Assembly: GCA_021784375.1 (NCBI GenBank) | Contig: JAJXSV010000131.1 | Span: forward strand, 1-6,258 | Direction: 5' to 3' | From: Actinomycetes bacterium | Lineage (GTDB): Bacteria; Actinomycetota; Actinomycetes; S36-B12; UBA5976 | Length of the DNA: 6,258 bases | Shown here: positions 1 through 6,258 of the stretch, in pieces | How positions within the stretch are numbered: position 1 is the first letter of the stretch | Layout of the letters: the number at the start of each line of letters is the position of its first letter | Made by a program: the position numbers and the translations under genes | The notes under the pieces: generated by a model | The model's input: only the letters and a program-made list of their open reading frames with translations | What the model was told of the DNA's origin: nothing | Databases searched by the model: none

Positions 1-1098
1 CTCGCCCAGCAGGCCACCGGGCAGCAGACCGAGCAGCAGCGGTCGCAGCACGATCAGGCCGGCAGTAGCTGCAACGGACAACGCGAAGCCGTACTGCCAG
101 GCCAGAAAGGGATCGAGGATGAGCAGAATGGTCACCGTGAGCCACAGCACTGACGCACTTGCCCGTCGCTCACCACTTGCCAACGCGAGCACGCTGATGC
201 CACCCATCATCGCCGCCCGCACCACACTGTGTTGGGGCTGAACGACGGCGACGAAGCCGAGAATGCTCAATGCCACCAAGGCGTGTCGGTGCCGCGAAGG
301 AATGCGGGTTCGTCGCAGCAGCCACATGACCGCGGCGATGACGATGGCAAGATTGGCTCCTGAAACAGCCGTCAGATGGGAGAGCCCACTGACCTTGAGG
401 TCATCGACCAACTGCGGCGACTGCGCCCTGGTATCCCCCAGCACCAATCCGGGCAACAGGCTCGCACCCGCTCTGTCGGGGGCGGCATGCGTGGCCAGTG
501 CCAATCCGTCCCGCACCTGCGTGGCCAGCGTGGTGCCGCGGGAGGCTGCGCGCACCACGCGCAGGGGACCACGCGCATTGATGCGATAGGCCGAGCGACT
601 GGCGATGTCATCAGGCCGCAGCAAGGCCTGACCACGTACCTCCTCGCCCACTGCAAACCCATGCGCTGTCGGTCTCCACTGCAGGCTGGCGGGCGCGGAG
701 AGCCGCCACGTGCGTTCTTCTGACCGCAGTCGCACCACGGTCACGGGAGCCTGCAACAACTGCTGCACTTCGAGGCCACCGTAGCCACGGCTCTCCAGCG
801 GCCGCGGTTCCGCGTTGATGATGACGTCGAATTCCAGAACGCCGGCGTTGTCGACGAATTGCGAGATGGCTGCGGGTGAGGCCGCATCCACGCGCAAGGC
901 GGCGAGCAAGAGGCCACAAGCCGCGGCCATGATCCACAGCGTCGACGGATGGTGGCGTCGGACTGCGAGCAGCGCGGCGCCCGCCAGCAGCAGGAGCTGA
1001 GCAATGAGTTGGACCCCCAATGCGGTGTGGAGGCCCAGGGCGGCGCCCAACCAGAGGGCCACGGCAACTGGGAGCAGGCGCAGATCCAGAAGCTTCAT
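1..1098 (-). CDS. comEC: ComEC/Rec2 family DNA-uptake channel protein, N-terminal 366 residues (3' end beyond window)
   Basis: ComEC is the polytopic membrane protein through which single-stranded DNA enters the cytoplasm during natural transformation. The frame is open from the ATG at 1096-1098 to the window edge without a stop. Residues about 8-72 are hydrophobic (two to three helices). Residues about 80-185 form a soluble segment matching the family's periplasmic OB-like (DUF4131) region. The Competence core then follows with clear signatures: LLPGLVLGDTRAQ (214-226), GLSHLTAVSGANLAIV (238-253), SVVRAAMMGG (291-300) and DPFLAWQYGFALSVAATAG (329-347). The remaining helices and any C-terminal metallo-beta-lactamase-like domain would lie outside the window. 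The start overlaps the comEA stop as ATGA and has no good Shine-Dalgarno, so translation probably depends on comEA. Family assignment is very secure; whether this organism is naturally competent cannot be judged from here. Confidence 0.95.
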   Translation of the reverse strand, partial: MKLLDLRLLPVAVALWLGAALGLHTALGVQLIAQLLLLAGAALLAVRRHHPSTLWIMAAACGLLLAALRVDAASPAAISQFVDNAGVLEFDVIINAEPRPLESRGYGGLEVQQLLQAPVTVVRLRSEERTWRLSAPASLQWRPTAHGFAVGEEVRGQALLRPDDIASRSAYRINARGPLRVVRAASRGTTLATQVRDGLALATHAAPDRAGASLLPGLVLGDTRAQSPQLVDDLKVSGLSHLTAVSGANLAIVIAAVMWLLRRTRIPSRHRHALVALSILGFVAVVQPQHSVVRAAMMGGISVLALASGERRASASVLWLTVTILLILDPFLAWQYGFALSVAATAGLIVLRPLLLGLLPGGLLGE

Positions 1099-1673
1099 GC
1101 GATGGTGATGGATCCGGCCAGGTCGGCGTACTTTGCATCGCCGATGCCCGTCACCTTGAGCAGATCACGCAGATTGCTGAAGCGTCCGTGTTGCGTGCGA
1201 TAGTCGACGATGCGCTCTGCCAGCACGGCTCCGATTCCCGGGAGCGCATCGAGCTGGCTGGCGGTGGCCGAGTTGATGTTTATACGTCCACCGCTGTCGG
1301 CCCCCGGGCCGGCACTCACGGCAGCTTCAACGCCACCCCCGACTACCAGTTGTTCCCCATCGACCACGGTGCGTGCAAGATTGATCGACGTGGAGTGCCC
1401 CGCTCGCACTCCTCCGGCTGCTGCCACTGCCTCGAAGACTCGTGCGCCCTGCGGGAGGCGCACCACGCCGGGCCGCCGCACCTCACCCACGACGTCAACC
1501 AGCACGAATCCGGTCGCCTCCGCCGGCCGCGTGGTGACGCGCGTGACGGGCACACTGTCGCTGTGGGCCGGAGCCGAGAGCCACCAGTAGGCGCCACCGG
1601 CAAGCACCAGGAGCAGCGCAATACCGATCAACTGCTTGCTGGTTTCGACGGGGAGCTGCCATTCGATCTGCAT
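1095..1673 (-). CDS. comEA: ComEA family membrane-anchored DNA-binding protein
   Basis: ComEA is the envelope receptor that binds double-stranded DNA and passes it to ComEC. Numbered from the ATG at 1671-1673 (192 residues), there is a short cytoplasmic tail, one transmembrane helix at about 14-33, and a linker. An SLBB domain follows at about 56-112 (VVGEVRRPGVVRLPQG), then a C-terminal helix-hairpin-helix domain at about 131-191. The latter carries ININSATASQLDALPGIG and a second hairpin VTGIGDAKY; these Gly-Ile-Gly turns contact the DNA backbone. SLBB plus HhH is the usual Gram-positive architecture. The start is uncertain. A GTG at 1719-1721 in the same frame adds 16 Arg/Pro-rich residues (208 aa). 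I prefer the ATG because the extension uses rarer codons such as AGG and looks non-conserved, but neither start has a strong ribosome binding site. The stop overlaps the comEC start, so the two form a coupled pair. Confidence 0.93.
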   Translation of the reverse strand: MQIEWQLPVETSKQLIGIALLLVLAGGAYWWLSAPAHSDSVPVTRVTTRPAEATGFVLVDVVGEVRRPGVVRLPQGARVFEAVAAAGGVRAGHSTSINLARTVVDGEQLVVGGGVEAAVSAGPGADSGGRININSATASQLDALPGIGAVLAERIVDYRTQHGRFSNLRDLLKVTGIGDAKYADLAGSITIA

Positions 1674-1717
1674 GCGAGGCAGGGTCCCCGTCGCCCTCAG
1701 GAAGGGCCGCCTCGGCA

Positions 1718-1747
1718 CCACCGCCTGTGCAGAGCAGGCAACCGTGG
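1718..1747 (-). other. Imperfect hairpin in the SulP-comEA spacer
   Basis: In the minus-strand transcript GCCTG (1735-1739) pairs with CAGGC (1723-1727) across a 7-nt loop. Outside an unequal internal loop, CCAC (1744-1747) pairs with GTGG (1718-1721). It covers the alternative comEA GTG start, so it could hide that start, or it may simply be a chance structure in GC-rich DNA. A second small stem lies nearby: GCCCT/AGGGC at 1693-1697 and 1703-1707. Neither is followed by a T-run, so I do not call a terminator. Beyond these I see nothing in the spacer. Confidence 0.25.
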
Positions 1748-1758
1748 ACGCCTGTGGA

Positions 1759-3489
1759 TCACGCGCCCGCTTGCGGCTCGCCTGGCTCGAAGGCTTCCCC
1801 CGGACGCGGAATGGGTGGCATCTTCACATCGGGATTCGCCAACTGGTAGGCGCGGATGGCCTGCGGCAGGGTGGCGTAGGCACGATCTCCGATCAGCTCC
1901 ATGATCCCCGATGCCTGCAGTTGCGTGCGCAGGTCGTGCTTGAGCCGCGCCAGCGCCACCACCCTTCCCTGCTGCTGCAATTCGACAATCACGTCGCGCA
2001 GGGTCTCGGAGGCCGAGTAGTCGATGAGCATGTTGGCCTCGACATTCAGCAGGACCCAACGCGGGTCATAGGTGAGCACGGCACGCGTCAGCCCCACTTG
2101 GAAGTCGTGACGGTTGTAGGCGATAAGCGGACCGTCGTAACGGTAGATGAGGAGCCCGGGAATTGTGACGTGATTGGCGTAATCGTCGACGTCGTGGAAA
2201 CCCGGCAGGCCCACGGCATATCCCTCCACCGCCTCGTGCGGCCGGGCCAGGCTGCCCAGAATCTGCAACGCGGACAGGGCCACCGCCACGCCGATGCCGG
2301 GAAGGATTCCCAGCACCGCGGTGCCCAGCGCCGCCACCACGGAAACCGCGAACTCGCTCCTCCGGAAGGCCCACAGGCGTTTGTATTGCGCGATCTCGAC
2401 CAGTTTGAAGGCGGCCCAGAACACGATCGCCGCCAGCGAGGCGATGGGCAGGTGCTCGAACAGCGGCCCCGCGACAAGTACGGCCAGGGCGATGCCGATG
2501 GCCGTGACGACACCCGACAACTGCGATCGCTGTCCGGTACCGCGTCCGATGGCGGTGCGCGAACTTGAGGCGCTGGAGGGATAGCCGCCCACGAAGGCAC
2601 TCACCACCTGCATGGTGCCCGCGGCCAGCATCTCGCGATTGGCGTTGATCTCCTCGCCCGGCTCGGCGAATCCGCGTGCCACCAGCATCACGTCCGAAAA
2701 GGCGAGCAGGGCAATGCCCAGCGCCGCGATAAGCAGGGTCTGCACGGTGGCCGGATCAAGGGTGGGAACGGTGAGGGGAGGCAAGCCCTGCGGGAGGGCA
2801 CCGAGCTCGATCAGGCCATGCGCCGAGCCGTGGAAGAGGAAGGAGAGCAGCGTCGCCACCGCGACGGCGGTGAGCGCAGCGGGGGCCCGGCTGGTGATGC
2901 GTGGCAGCAACAACAGCAGGGCCCATGTCGCGAGCATGGCCCACAATGTCGGCCAGTGAACGGCGCCTGCATGCTTCACGAAGTCGATGATCTGCTGCGG
3001 CACGGTGTCGCCGATGCTCCGCGTGCGTGTGGCATGCCCCAGTTGACTGGCGATCATGAGCAGCGCCTCGCCGGTGAGGTAGCCGGTGAGGATGGGGCGG
3101 GTGAGCAACTGGGCGACGACACCGGCCTTGAGCAGGGAACCGAGGGCCAGCCACAATCCGACGAAGAGGGTGAGCGTGGCGGTGAGGGCCACGGTCTGCC
3201 CTGGATGGGCGCGGATGAGCGGGGCCAGCACCAGTCCTGCCATGAGCGAGACGGTGGCCTCGGGTCCCACGGAGAGCACGCGACTGGTCCCCAACCACGC
3301 GTACACCATGAGCGCCACCACCGCCGTGGTGAGGCCGGTGATGGGTGGCAAACCGACGATGCCGCTGTAGGCCAACACCTGGGGCACCATGTACGCGAGC
3401 ACAGTGAGGCCGGCCAGCGCGTCCAGGCGCAGCCAGGAACGGTCGTAGGCGCGCAGCCAGGCGGGAAGCACACGCTGCGCAAGGCCCAC
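1759..3489 (-). CDS. SulP (SLC26-type) family anion transporter with C-terminal STAS domain
   Basis: SulP proteins move anions such as sulfate, bicarbonate or dicarboxylates across the cytoplasmic membrane; the sequence does not settle which. The 576-residue length is typical. The N-terminus has the family opening, LPAWLRAYDRSWLRLDALAG (8-27), then VPQVLAYSGIVGLPPITGL (35-53) and SVGPEATVSLMAG (73-85). About a dozen hydrophobic helices extend to residue 415. The core signature GEEINANREML (278-288) and the SRTAIGRGTGQRSQLSG loop (310-326) are intact. A STAS domain occupies about 435-550, with IDYSASETLRD (489-499) where the family has its conserved Asp/Ser turn. A proline-rich tail follows. 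The start is GTG, 6 nt after the leuS stop, with its ribosome binding site inside the leuS coding end, so it is probably co-transcribed and coupled to leuS. It has no functional link to its neighbours. Confidence 0.93.
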   Translation of the reverse strand: MGLAQRVLPAWLRAYDRSWLRLDALAGLTVLAYMVPQVLAYSGIVGLPPITGLTTAVVALMVYAWLGTSRVLSVGPEATVSLMAGLVLAPLIRAHPGQTVALTATLTLFVGLWLALGSLLKAGVVAQLLTRPILTGYLTGEALLMIASQLGHATRTRSIGDTVPQQIIDFVKHAGAVHWPTLWAMLATWALLLLLPRITSRAPAALTAVAVATLLSFLFHGSAHGLIELGALPQGLPPLTVPTLDPATVQTLLIAALGIALLAFSDVMLVARGFAEPGEEINANREMLAAGTMQVVSAFVGGYPSSASSSRTAIGRGTGQRSQLSGVVTAIGIALAVLVAGPLFEHLPIASLAAIVFWAAFKLVEIAQYKRLWAFRRSEFAVSVVAALGTAVLGILPGIGVAVALSALQILGSLARPHEAVEGYAVGLPGFHDVDDYANHVTIPGLLIYRYDGPLIAYNRHDFQVGLTRAVLTYDPRWVLLNVEANMLIDYSASETLRDVIVELQQQGRVVALARLKHDLRTQLQASGIMELIGDRAYATLPQAIRAYQLANPDVKMPPIPRPGEAFEPGEPQAGA

Positions 3490-3495
3490 GGCGAC

Positions 3496-5958
3496 CTACC
3501 CCTCGGGGACGATGTTCACCAGTTTAGGTGCGCGCACGACGACCGTCTTGACGCTGCGACCCGCCAGCGAGCGCTGCACGTCGGCATCGGCCAGGGCGAG
3601 TGCCTGCAGGGCCTCGGCACTGATGTCGGTGGGGACCTCCAACTTGCCACGCACCTTGCCCGAGACCTGCACGATGCAGGTGACGGTGTCGTCGACGAGC
3701 AGCGCGGGATCCACCGCGGGCCAGCCGGCCAGCGCCACCGAGGGGGCGTGACCGAGACGAGCCCACATGTCCTCGGCGGTGTACGGGGCCACCAGCGAGA
3801 GCATGATGGCGATGGCTTCCACGGCAGCGCGCACGGCGGGATCCGCTGCACCCGCTCCGCTGTCGATGCATTTGCGGGTGGCGTTCACCAGCTCCATGGT
3901 TCTGGCCACCGCCACATTGAAGCGGTAGGACTCCACGGCCAACGCAGCATCGTGCAACGCACGAGCCGTGGCGCGGCGCAGTTCGGGATCGCCGGCGGTG
4001 GCATCCGCACCGATCGGAGCGCGCACTTCACCCGACAGGCGCCAGGCCCGGGCCAGGAACTTCTTGGAGCCCGCGGCCGAGACGTCGGCCCAGTCGATGT
4101 CGTCCTCAGGGGGGCCAGCGAAGACCAGTGCCAGACGGATGGCGTCCACGCCGTGCAGCGCCAGTTCGTCGGAGAGCCGCACCAGATTGCCGCGGCTCTT
4201 GCTCATGGCCGAGCCGTCCATCTGCACCATCCCCTGGTTGAGAAGGCGCTCAAACGGCTCGACAGCGTCGACGAGACCCATGTCGTGCATGACCTTGGTG
4301 AAGAAGCGCGAGTAGAGCAGATGCAGGATGGCGTGCGTGACACCGCCGACGTACTGGTCCACCGGGAACCACTGACGCACCTTCTCGGGATCGAAGGCCG
4401 CCTGCTCGTTCCTGGAATCGATGTAGCGCAGGAAATACCAGGAGGAATCAACGAAGGTGTCCATGGTGTCGGGGTCGCGGCGCGCAGGTTTGCCGCACAC
4501 GGGACACGGCACATTGGCCCATTCATCTGCGGCGCCCAGTGGAGAGGAACCCTTGGGAGTGAGATCGAGCCCCTGCGCGTCGGGGAGCGTGACCGGCAAC
4601 TGATCCGCCGGGACCGCTACCTCGCCGCAGTCGGGGCAGTGCACGATGGGGATGGGCGTTCCCCAGTAACGCTGGCGGGAGATGAGCCAGTCGCGCAGGC
4701 GGTAGTTCTTGGCCGCCCTGCCCAGGCCGCGCTCCTCCAGCCATGCGGTCATGGTGGCCACCGCTTCCGGCTTGCCCATGCCGTTGAGGAAGTCGCTGTT
4801 GATGTGTGCGCCATCGCCGGTGACGGCCACACCGGTCTCGGCGGGGTCCTCCTCGGATTCGATGACATTCACCACGGGCAGGTTGAAGACGCGGGCAAAG
4901 TCGAGGTCGCGCTGATCGCCACAGGGCACGGCCATGATGGCGCCGGTGCCGTAATCGGAGAGCACGTAGTCAGCCGCATAGATGGGCAGCCGCTCACCGT
5001 TGACAGGATTGATGGCGTAGCGCTCGAGGAAGACGCCCGTCTTGGGCCGATCGGAGGCCAGGCGCTCGATGTCGGTCTCTCCCTTGGCCTTCTCCAGGTA
5101 GGCGCGGAATTCCTCCTCGGCTGCCGTTCCCGCGGCCAGTTCGGCTGCCAGGTCGGAATCGACCGCGACCACGAAGAAGGTGGCACCGAACAGCGTGTCC
5201 GGACGTGTGGTGTACACGGTGATGGGTTCCTTGCGACCCTCCACCTGGAAGTGCACCTCGGCACCGGACGAGCGCCCGATCCAGTTGCGCTGCATGAGCA
5301 GCACCTTCTCGGGCCACTTGCCCTCGAGCTGCTGCATGTCATCGAGCAGGCGATCGGCGTAGTCGGTGATGCGCAGGTACCACTGGGTGAGTTTCTTCTT
5401 GGTGACGACGCTGTCGCAGCGCTCGCAGAGACCGTTCACCACCTGCTCGTTGGCGAGCACCGTCTGATCGGTGGGGCACCAATTGACGCTGGAGGCTTTG
5501 CGGTAGGCCAGTCCGCGCTTGAACATTTCCAGGAAGAACCATTGGTTCCAGCGGTAGTACTCGGGATCGCAGGTGTTGAGGGTGCGGTCCCAGTCGAAGG
5601 AGCATGCGTACCGGCGCATGGAGGCCTTCTGGGTGGCAATGTTCTCGTAGGTCCAGGCGCGCGGGTCGGCGCCGCGCTTGATGGCCGCATTCTCCGCAGG
5701 CAGCCCGAAGGCATCCCAGCCGATGGGATGCATGACGTTGAATCCGCGCTGTGCCCAGTAGCGGGCGATGACATCGCCCAGGGCATAGGCCTCGGCGTGC
5801 CCCATGTGCAGGTCACCCGAGGGGTAGGGGAACATGTCGAGCACGTAACGCTTGGGCCGCGGATCGTCCGGACGGCCGGACCGGAAGGGGGCGAGTTCGT
5901 CCCACACGGGCAGCCACTTGGCCTGAATCGCCTCGAAATCGAAGACGTCGTCAGTCAT
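3496..5958 (-). CDS. leuS: Leucyl-tRNA synthetase (class I aminoacyl-tRNA synthetase)
   Basis: LeuRS charges tRNA-Leu with leucine in the cytoplasm and hydrolyses mischarged products. The product is 820 residues, within the range for bacterial LeuRS. The catalytic HIGH motif is HMGH (51-54), preceded by FPYPSGDL. The CP1 editing domain contains the threonine-rich [11 protein letters not shown] (250-260) and [10 protein letters not shown] (336-345), followed by CGDQRD with the conserved editing Asp at 348. Paired cysteines CPDC (441-444) and CPVC (485-488) suggest a zinc-binding insert. The second catalytic motif is AMSKS (584-588), with Ala in place of the first Lys. The anticodon-binding and C-terminal domains end with the [14 protein letters not shown] stretch (763-776), normal for the family. 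The start is the ATG at 5956-5958, because it has an AAGGAG site and matches the usual N-terminus. An in-frame upstream extension only reads back through the tRNA. A promoter would have to lie in or before tRNA-Ala. Confidence 0.98.
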   Translation of the reverse strand: MTDDVFDFEAIQAKWLPVWDELAPFRSGRPDDPRPKRYVLDMFPYPSGDLHMGHAEAYALGDVIARYWAQRGFNVMHPIGWDAFGLPAENAAIKRGADPRAWTYENIATQKASMRRYACSFDWDRTLNTCDPEYYRWNQWFFLEMFKRGLAYRKASSVNWCPTDQTVLANEQVVNGLCERCDSVVTKKKLTQWYLRITDYADRLLDDMQQLEGKWPEKVLLMQRNWIGRSSGAEVHFQVEGRKEPITVYTTRPDTLFGATFFVVAVDSDLAAELAAGTAAEEEFRAYLEKAKGETDIERLASDRPKTGVFLERYAINPVNGERLPIYAADYVLSDYGTGAIMAVPCGDQRDLDFARVFNLPVVNVIESEEDPAETGVAVTGDGAHINSDFLNGMGKPEAVATMTAWLEERGLGRAAKNYRLRDWLISRQRYWGTPIPIVHCPDCGEVAVPADQLPVTLPDAQGLDLTPKGSSPLGAADEWANVPCPVCGKPARRDPDTMDTFVDSSWYFLRYIDSRNEQAAFDPEKVRQWFPVDQYVGGVTHAILHLLYSRFFTKVMHDMGLVDAVEPFERLLNQGMVQMDGSAMSKSRGNLVRLSDELALHGVDAIRLALVFAGPPEDDIDWADVSAAGSKKFLARAWRLSGEVRAPIGADATAGDPELRRATARALHDAALAVESYRFNVAVARTMELVNATRKCIDSGAGAADPAVRAAVEAIAIMLSLVAPYTAEDMWARLGHAPSVALAGWPAVDPALLVDDTVTCIVQVSGKVRGKLEVPTDISAEALQALALADADVQRSLAGRSVKTVVVRAPKLVNIVPEG
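3499..3504 (-). promoter_or_regulatory. Ribosome binding site of the SulP gene, inside the end of leuS
   Basis: On the minus strand GAGGGG stands 9 nt before the GTG start at 3487-3489. It is formed by the last two sense codons of leuS (Glu-Gly) just before the TAG stop. The site supports the GTG start and implies that ribosomes ending leuS can feed SulP translation. Confidence 0.6.
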
Positions 5959-5962
5959 CGCA

Positions 5963-5970
5963 CTCCTTCC
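5963..5970 (-). promoter_or_regulatory. Ribosome binding site of leuS
   Basis: The minus strand carries GGAAGGAG, a strong Shine-Dalgarno, 4 nt before the ATG at 5956-5958. This decides the leuS start against the longer in-frame reading that runs into the tRNA gene. The spacing is a little short but workable. Confidence 0.75.
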
Positions 5971-5978
5971 AGCAATGG

Positions 5979-6012
5979 AACGGCCCGGCTTCCTACCGGA
6001 AACCGGGCCGTT
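5979..6012 (-). terminator. Strong hairpin after tRNA-Ala, just upstream of the leuS ribosome binding site
   Basis: Positions 6003-6012 (AACGGCCCGG on the minus strand) pair with 5979-5988 (CCGGGCCGTT). The helix continues inward through 6002/5989 and 5998-6001/5990-5993 to a GGTA tetraloop at 5994-5997. In minus-strand RNA this is an unbroken 15-bp helix with a single U-G wobble (6002/5989). On the plus strand the same pair would be a C-A mismatch, which indicates the structure serves the minus-strand transcript. It begins 6 nt after the tRNA CCA end. There is no T-run (TTCCATTG follows), so it may be a U-poor actinobacterial terminator, an attenuator before leuS, or an end that blocks nucleases after tRNA processing. 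Confidence 0.65.
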
Positions 6013-6018
6013 GCTCTC

Positions 6019-6094
6019 TGGTGGAGCTGAGGGGACTCGAACCCCTGACCCCCTGCATGCCATGCAGGTGCGCTACCAGCTGCGCCACAGCCCC
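6019..6094 (-). tRNA. tRNA-Ala, anticodon GGC, CCA encoded
   Basis: The minus strand folds into a perfect 76-nt cloverleaf: acceptor GGGGCTG/CAGCTCC, D stem GCGC/GCGC, anticodon stem CCTGC/GCAGG, 5-nt variable loop, T stem AGGGG/CCCCT with loop TTCGAGT, discriminator A, and an encoded CCA. The anticodon loop ATGGCAT gives anticodon GGC (bases 6059-6061), reading the alanine codon GCC. The acceptor stem has G3-U70, the established identity element for alanyl-tRNA synthetase, so the amino-acid assignment is firm. It lies 57 nt after rsfS and 60 nt before leuS. Confidence 0.98.
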
Positions 6095-6107
6095 TTGAGC
6101 GAGGTGA

Positions 6108-6137
6108 ACCATACATGACGCAGTGCAGGATTCAGAA
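6108..6137 (-). promoter_or_regulatory. Weak sigma70-type promoter candidate for tRNA-Ala (and perhaps leuS)
   Basis: In the 57-nt rsfS to tRNA spacer the minus strand has TATGGT (6108-6113) as a possible -10, 13 nt before the tRNA 5' end. TTCTGA (6132-6137) is a poor -35 match at an 18-bp spacing. The placement is sensible, because a stable RNA needs transcription and leuS has no room for its own promoter. The match itself is weak, and read-through from rsfS is equally possible. I see no terminator after rsfS. Confidence 0.3.
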
Positions 6138-6151
6138 ACTCGCGCCCCCTG

Positions 6152-6258
6152 CTACTTGGCAGCAGCTTCCTCGAGCGGGATCTCGATGTACGGGCAGTCC
6201 TTCCAGAGCCGCTCCAGGTCGTAGAAGGCCCGTTCTTCCTCGTGCTGCACGTGCACAA
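6152..6258 (-). CDS. rsfS: Ribosome silencing factor RsfS, C-terminal 34 residues (5' end beyond window)
   Basis: RsfS (Iojap/YbeB family) binds protein uL14 on the large ribosomal subunit and prevents subunit joining when nutrients are scarce. Only the last 34 residues are present. They carry the family's C-terminal signature: VHVQHEEERAFYDLERLW, then KDCPYIEIP and a short acidic/alanine tail ending at the TAG stop (6152-6154). The family is usually about 110-140 residues, so most of the gene is outside the window. Its position upstream of leuS and the competence genes fits the common actinobacterial order. The call rests on a short but distinctive segment. Confidence 0.88.
   Translation of the reverse strand, partial: VHVQHEEERAFYDLERLWKDCPYIEIPLEEAAAK

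Noticed and set aside
611..1138. Minus-strand open frame of 175 residues overlapping the start of comEC
   Set aside because: It is a shifted frame of the comEC/comEA region with a Pro/Arg/Ser-rich product. The true comEC frame is uninterrupted from 1098 to base 1 and carries all family motifs.
1020..2568. Two overlapping plus-strand open frames of about 300 residues over comEA and the SulP 3' half
   Set aside because: They lie opposite comEA and SulP, which have unmistakable family motifs. Their translations are Arg/Gly/His-rich and unlike any family I know.
5959..6018. T-box or other leucine-responsive leader for leuS
   Set aside because: The space holds only the hairpin and the ribosome binding site. 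There is no T-box sequence, specifier loop or leader peptide with leucine codons.
2818..6030. A 1070-residue open frame on the plus strand opposite leuS and part of the SulP gene
   Set aside because: It is antisense to two certain genes. Its product is Gly/His/Gln/Arg-rich with low-complexity runs and no recognisable domain or membrane pattern, and it runs through the leuS-SulP junction and into the tRNA. Biased codon use in GC-rich genes commonly keeps the opposite strand free of stops. Plus-strand RNA or peptides from this region would be needed to revive it.
5959..6063. Longer leuS reading starting inside the tRNA gene (35 extra residues)
   Set aside because: The extension translates tRNA and hairpin sequence. 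The ATG at 5956-5958 has a strong ribosome binding site and gives the normal LeuRS N-terminus.
1..6258. Mobile element, phage attachment or integration scar at tRNA-Ala
   Set aside because: I found no integrase, transposase, terminal repeats or duplicated tRNA end. Both flanks are core genes in the same orientation.

Overview
The window is a GC-rich, densely packed stretch in which every supported gene lies on the minus strand. In transcription order (right to left) it reads: 3' end of rsfS, tRNA-Ala(GGC), leuS, a SulP-family anion transporter, comEA, and the first 366 codons of comEC, which runs off the left edge. Both rsfS and comEC are cut by the window. Everything points to a chromosomal actinobacterial core region. 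The grouping of rsfS, leuS, comEA and comEC is a familiar actinobacterial neighbourhood (there usually followed by holA, rpsT and lepA). The RsfS tail and the LeuRS and ComEC sequences also look actinobacterial. I cannot name the genus. The compact ComEA and very short spacers would suit a small-genome actinobacterium, but that is inference.

Layout. At the right, rsfS (ribosome silencing factor) ends at 6152. A 57-nt spacer with a weak promoter candidate leads into a textbook tRNA-Ala (6019-6094) with an encoded CCA. Six bases beyond the tRNA is a 15-bp hairpin (5979-6012), whose end lies just 8 nt upstream of the leuS Shine-Dalgarno. leuS (3496-5958) is complete at 820 residues. Six bases after its stop a GTG opens the SulP gene (3487-3489), whose ribosome binding site sits inside the last leuS codons. 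After SulP there is an 85-nt gap (37 nt if an upstream GTG is used) with a small imperfect hairpin. comEA follows, and its stop overlaps the comEC start as ATGA.

How the genes relate. rsfS, tRNA-Ala and leuS belong to translation and its regulation. comEA and comEC encode the membrane DNA receptor and the channel that brings single-stranded DNA across the membrane. The SulP transporter is the one functionally unconnected gene, placed between leuS and the DNA-uptake pair and apparently coupled translationally to leuS.

I see no mobile element, CRISPR array, toxin-antitoxin pair or obviously novel system. The points that deserve a second look are the SulP insertion in the conserved order, the hairpin between tRNA-Ala and leuS, the non-canonical residues in LeuRS motifs, and the very long but almost certainly spurious plus-strand reading frame opposite leuS and SulP.
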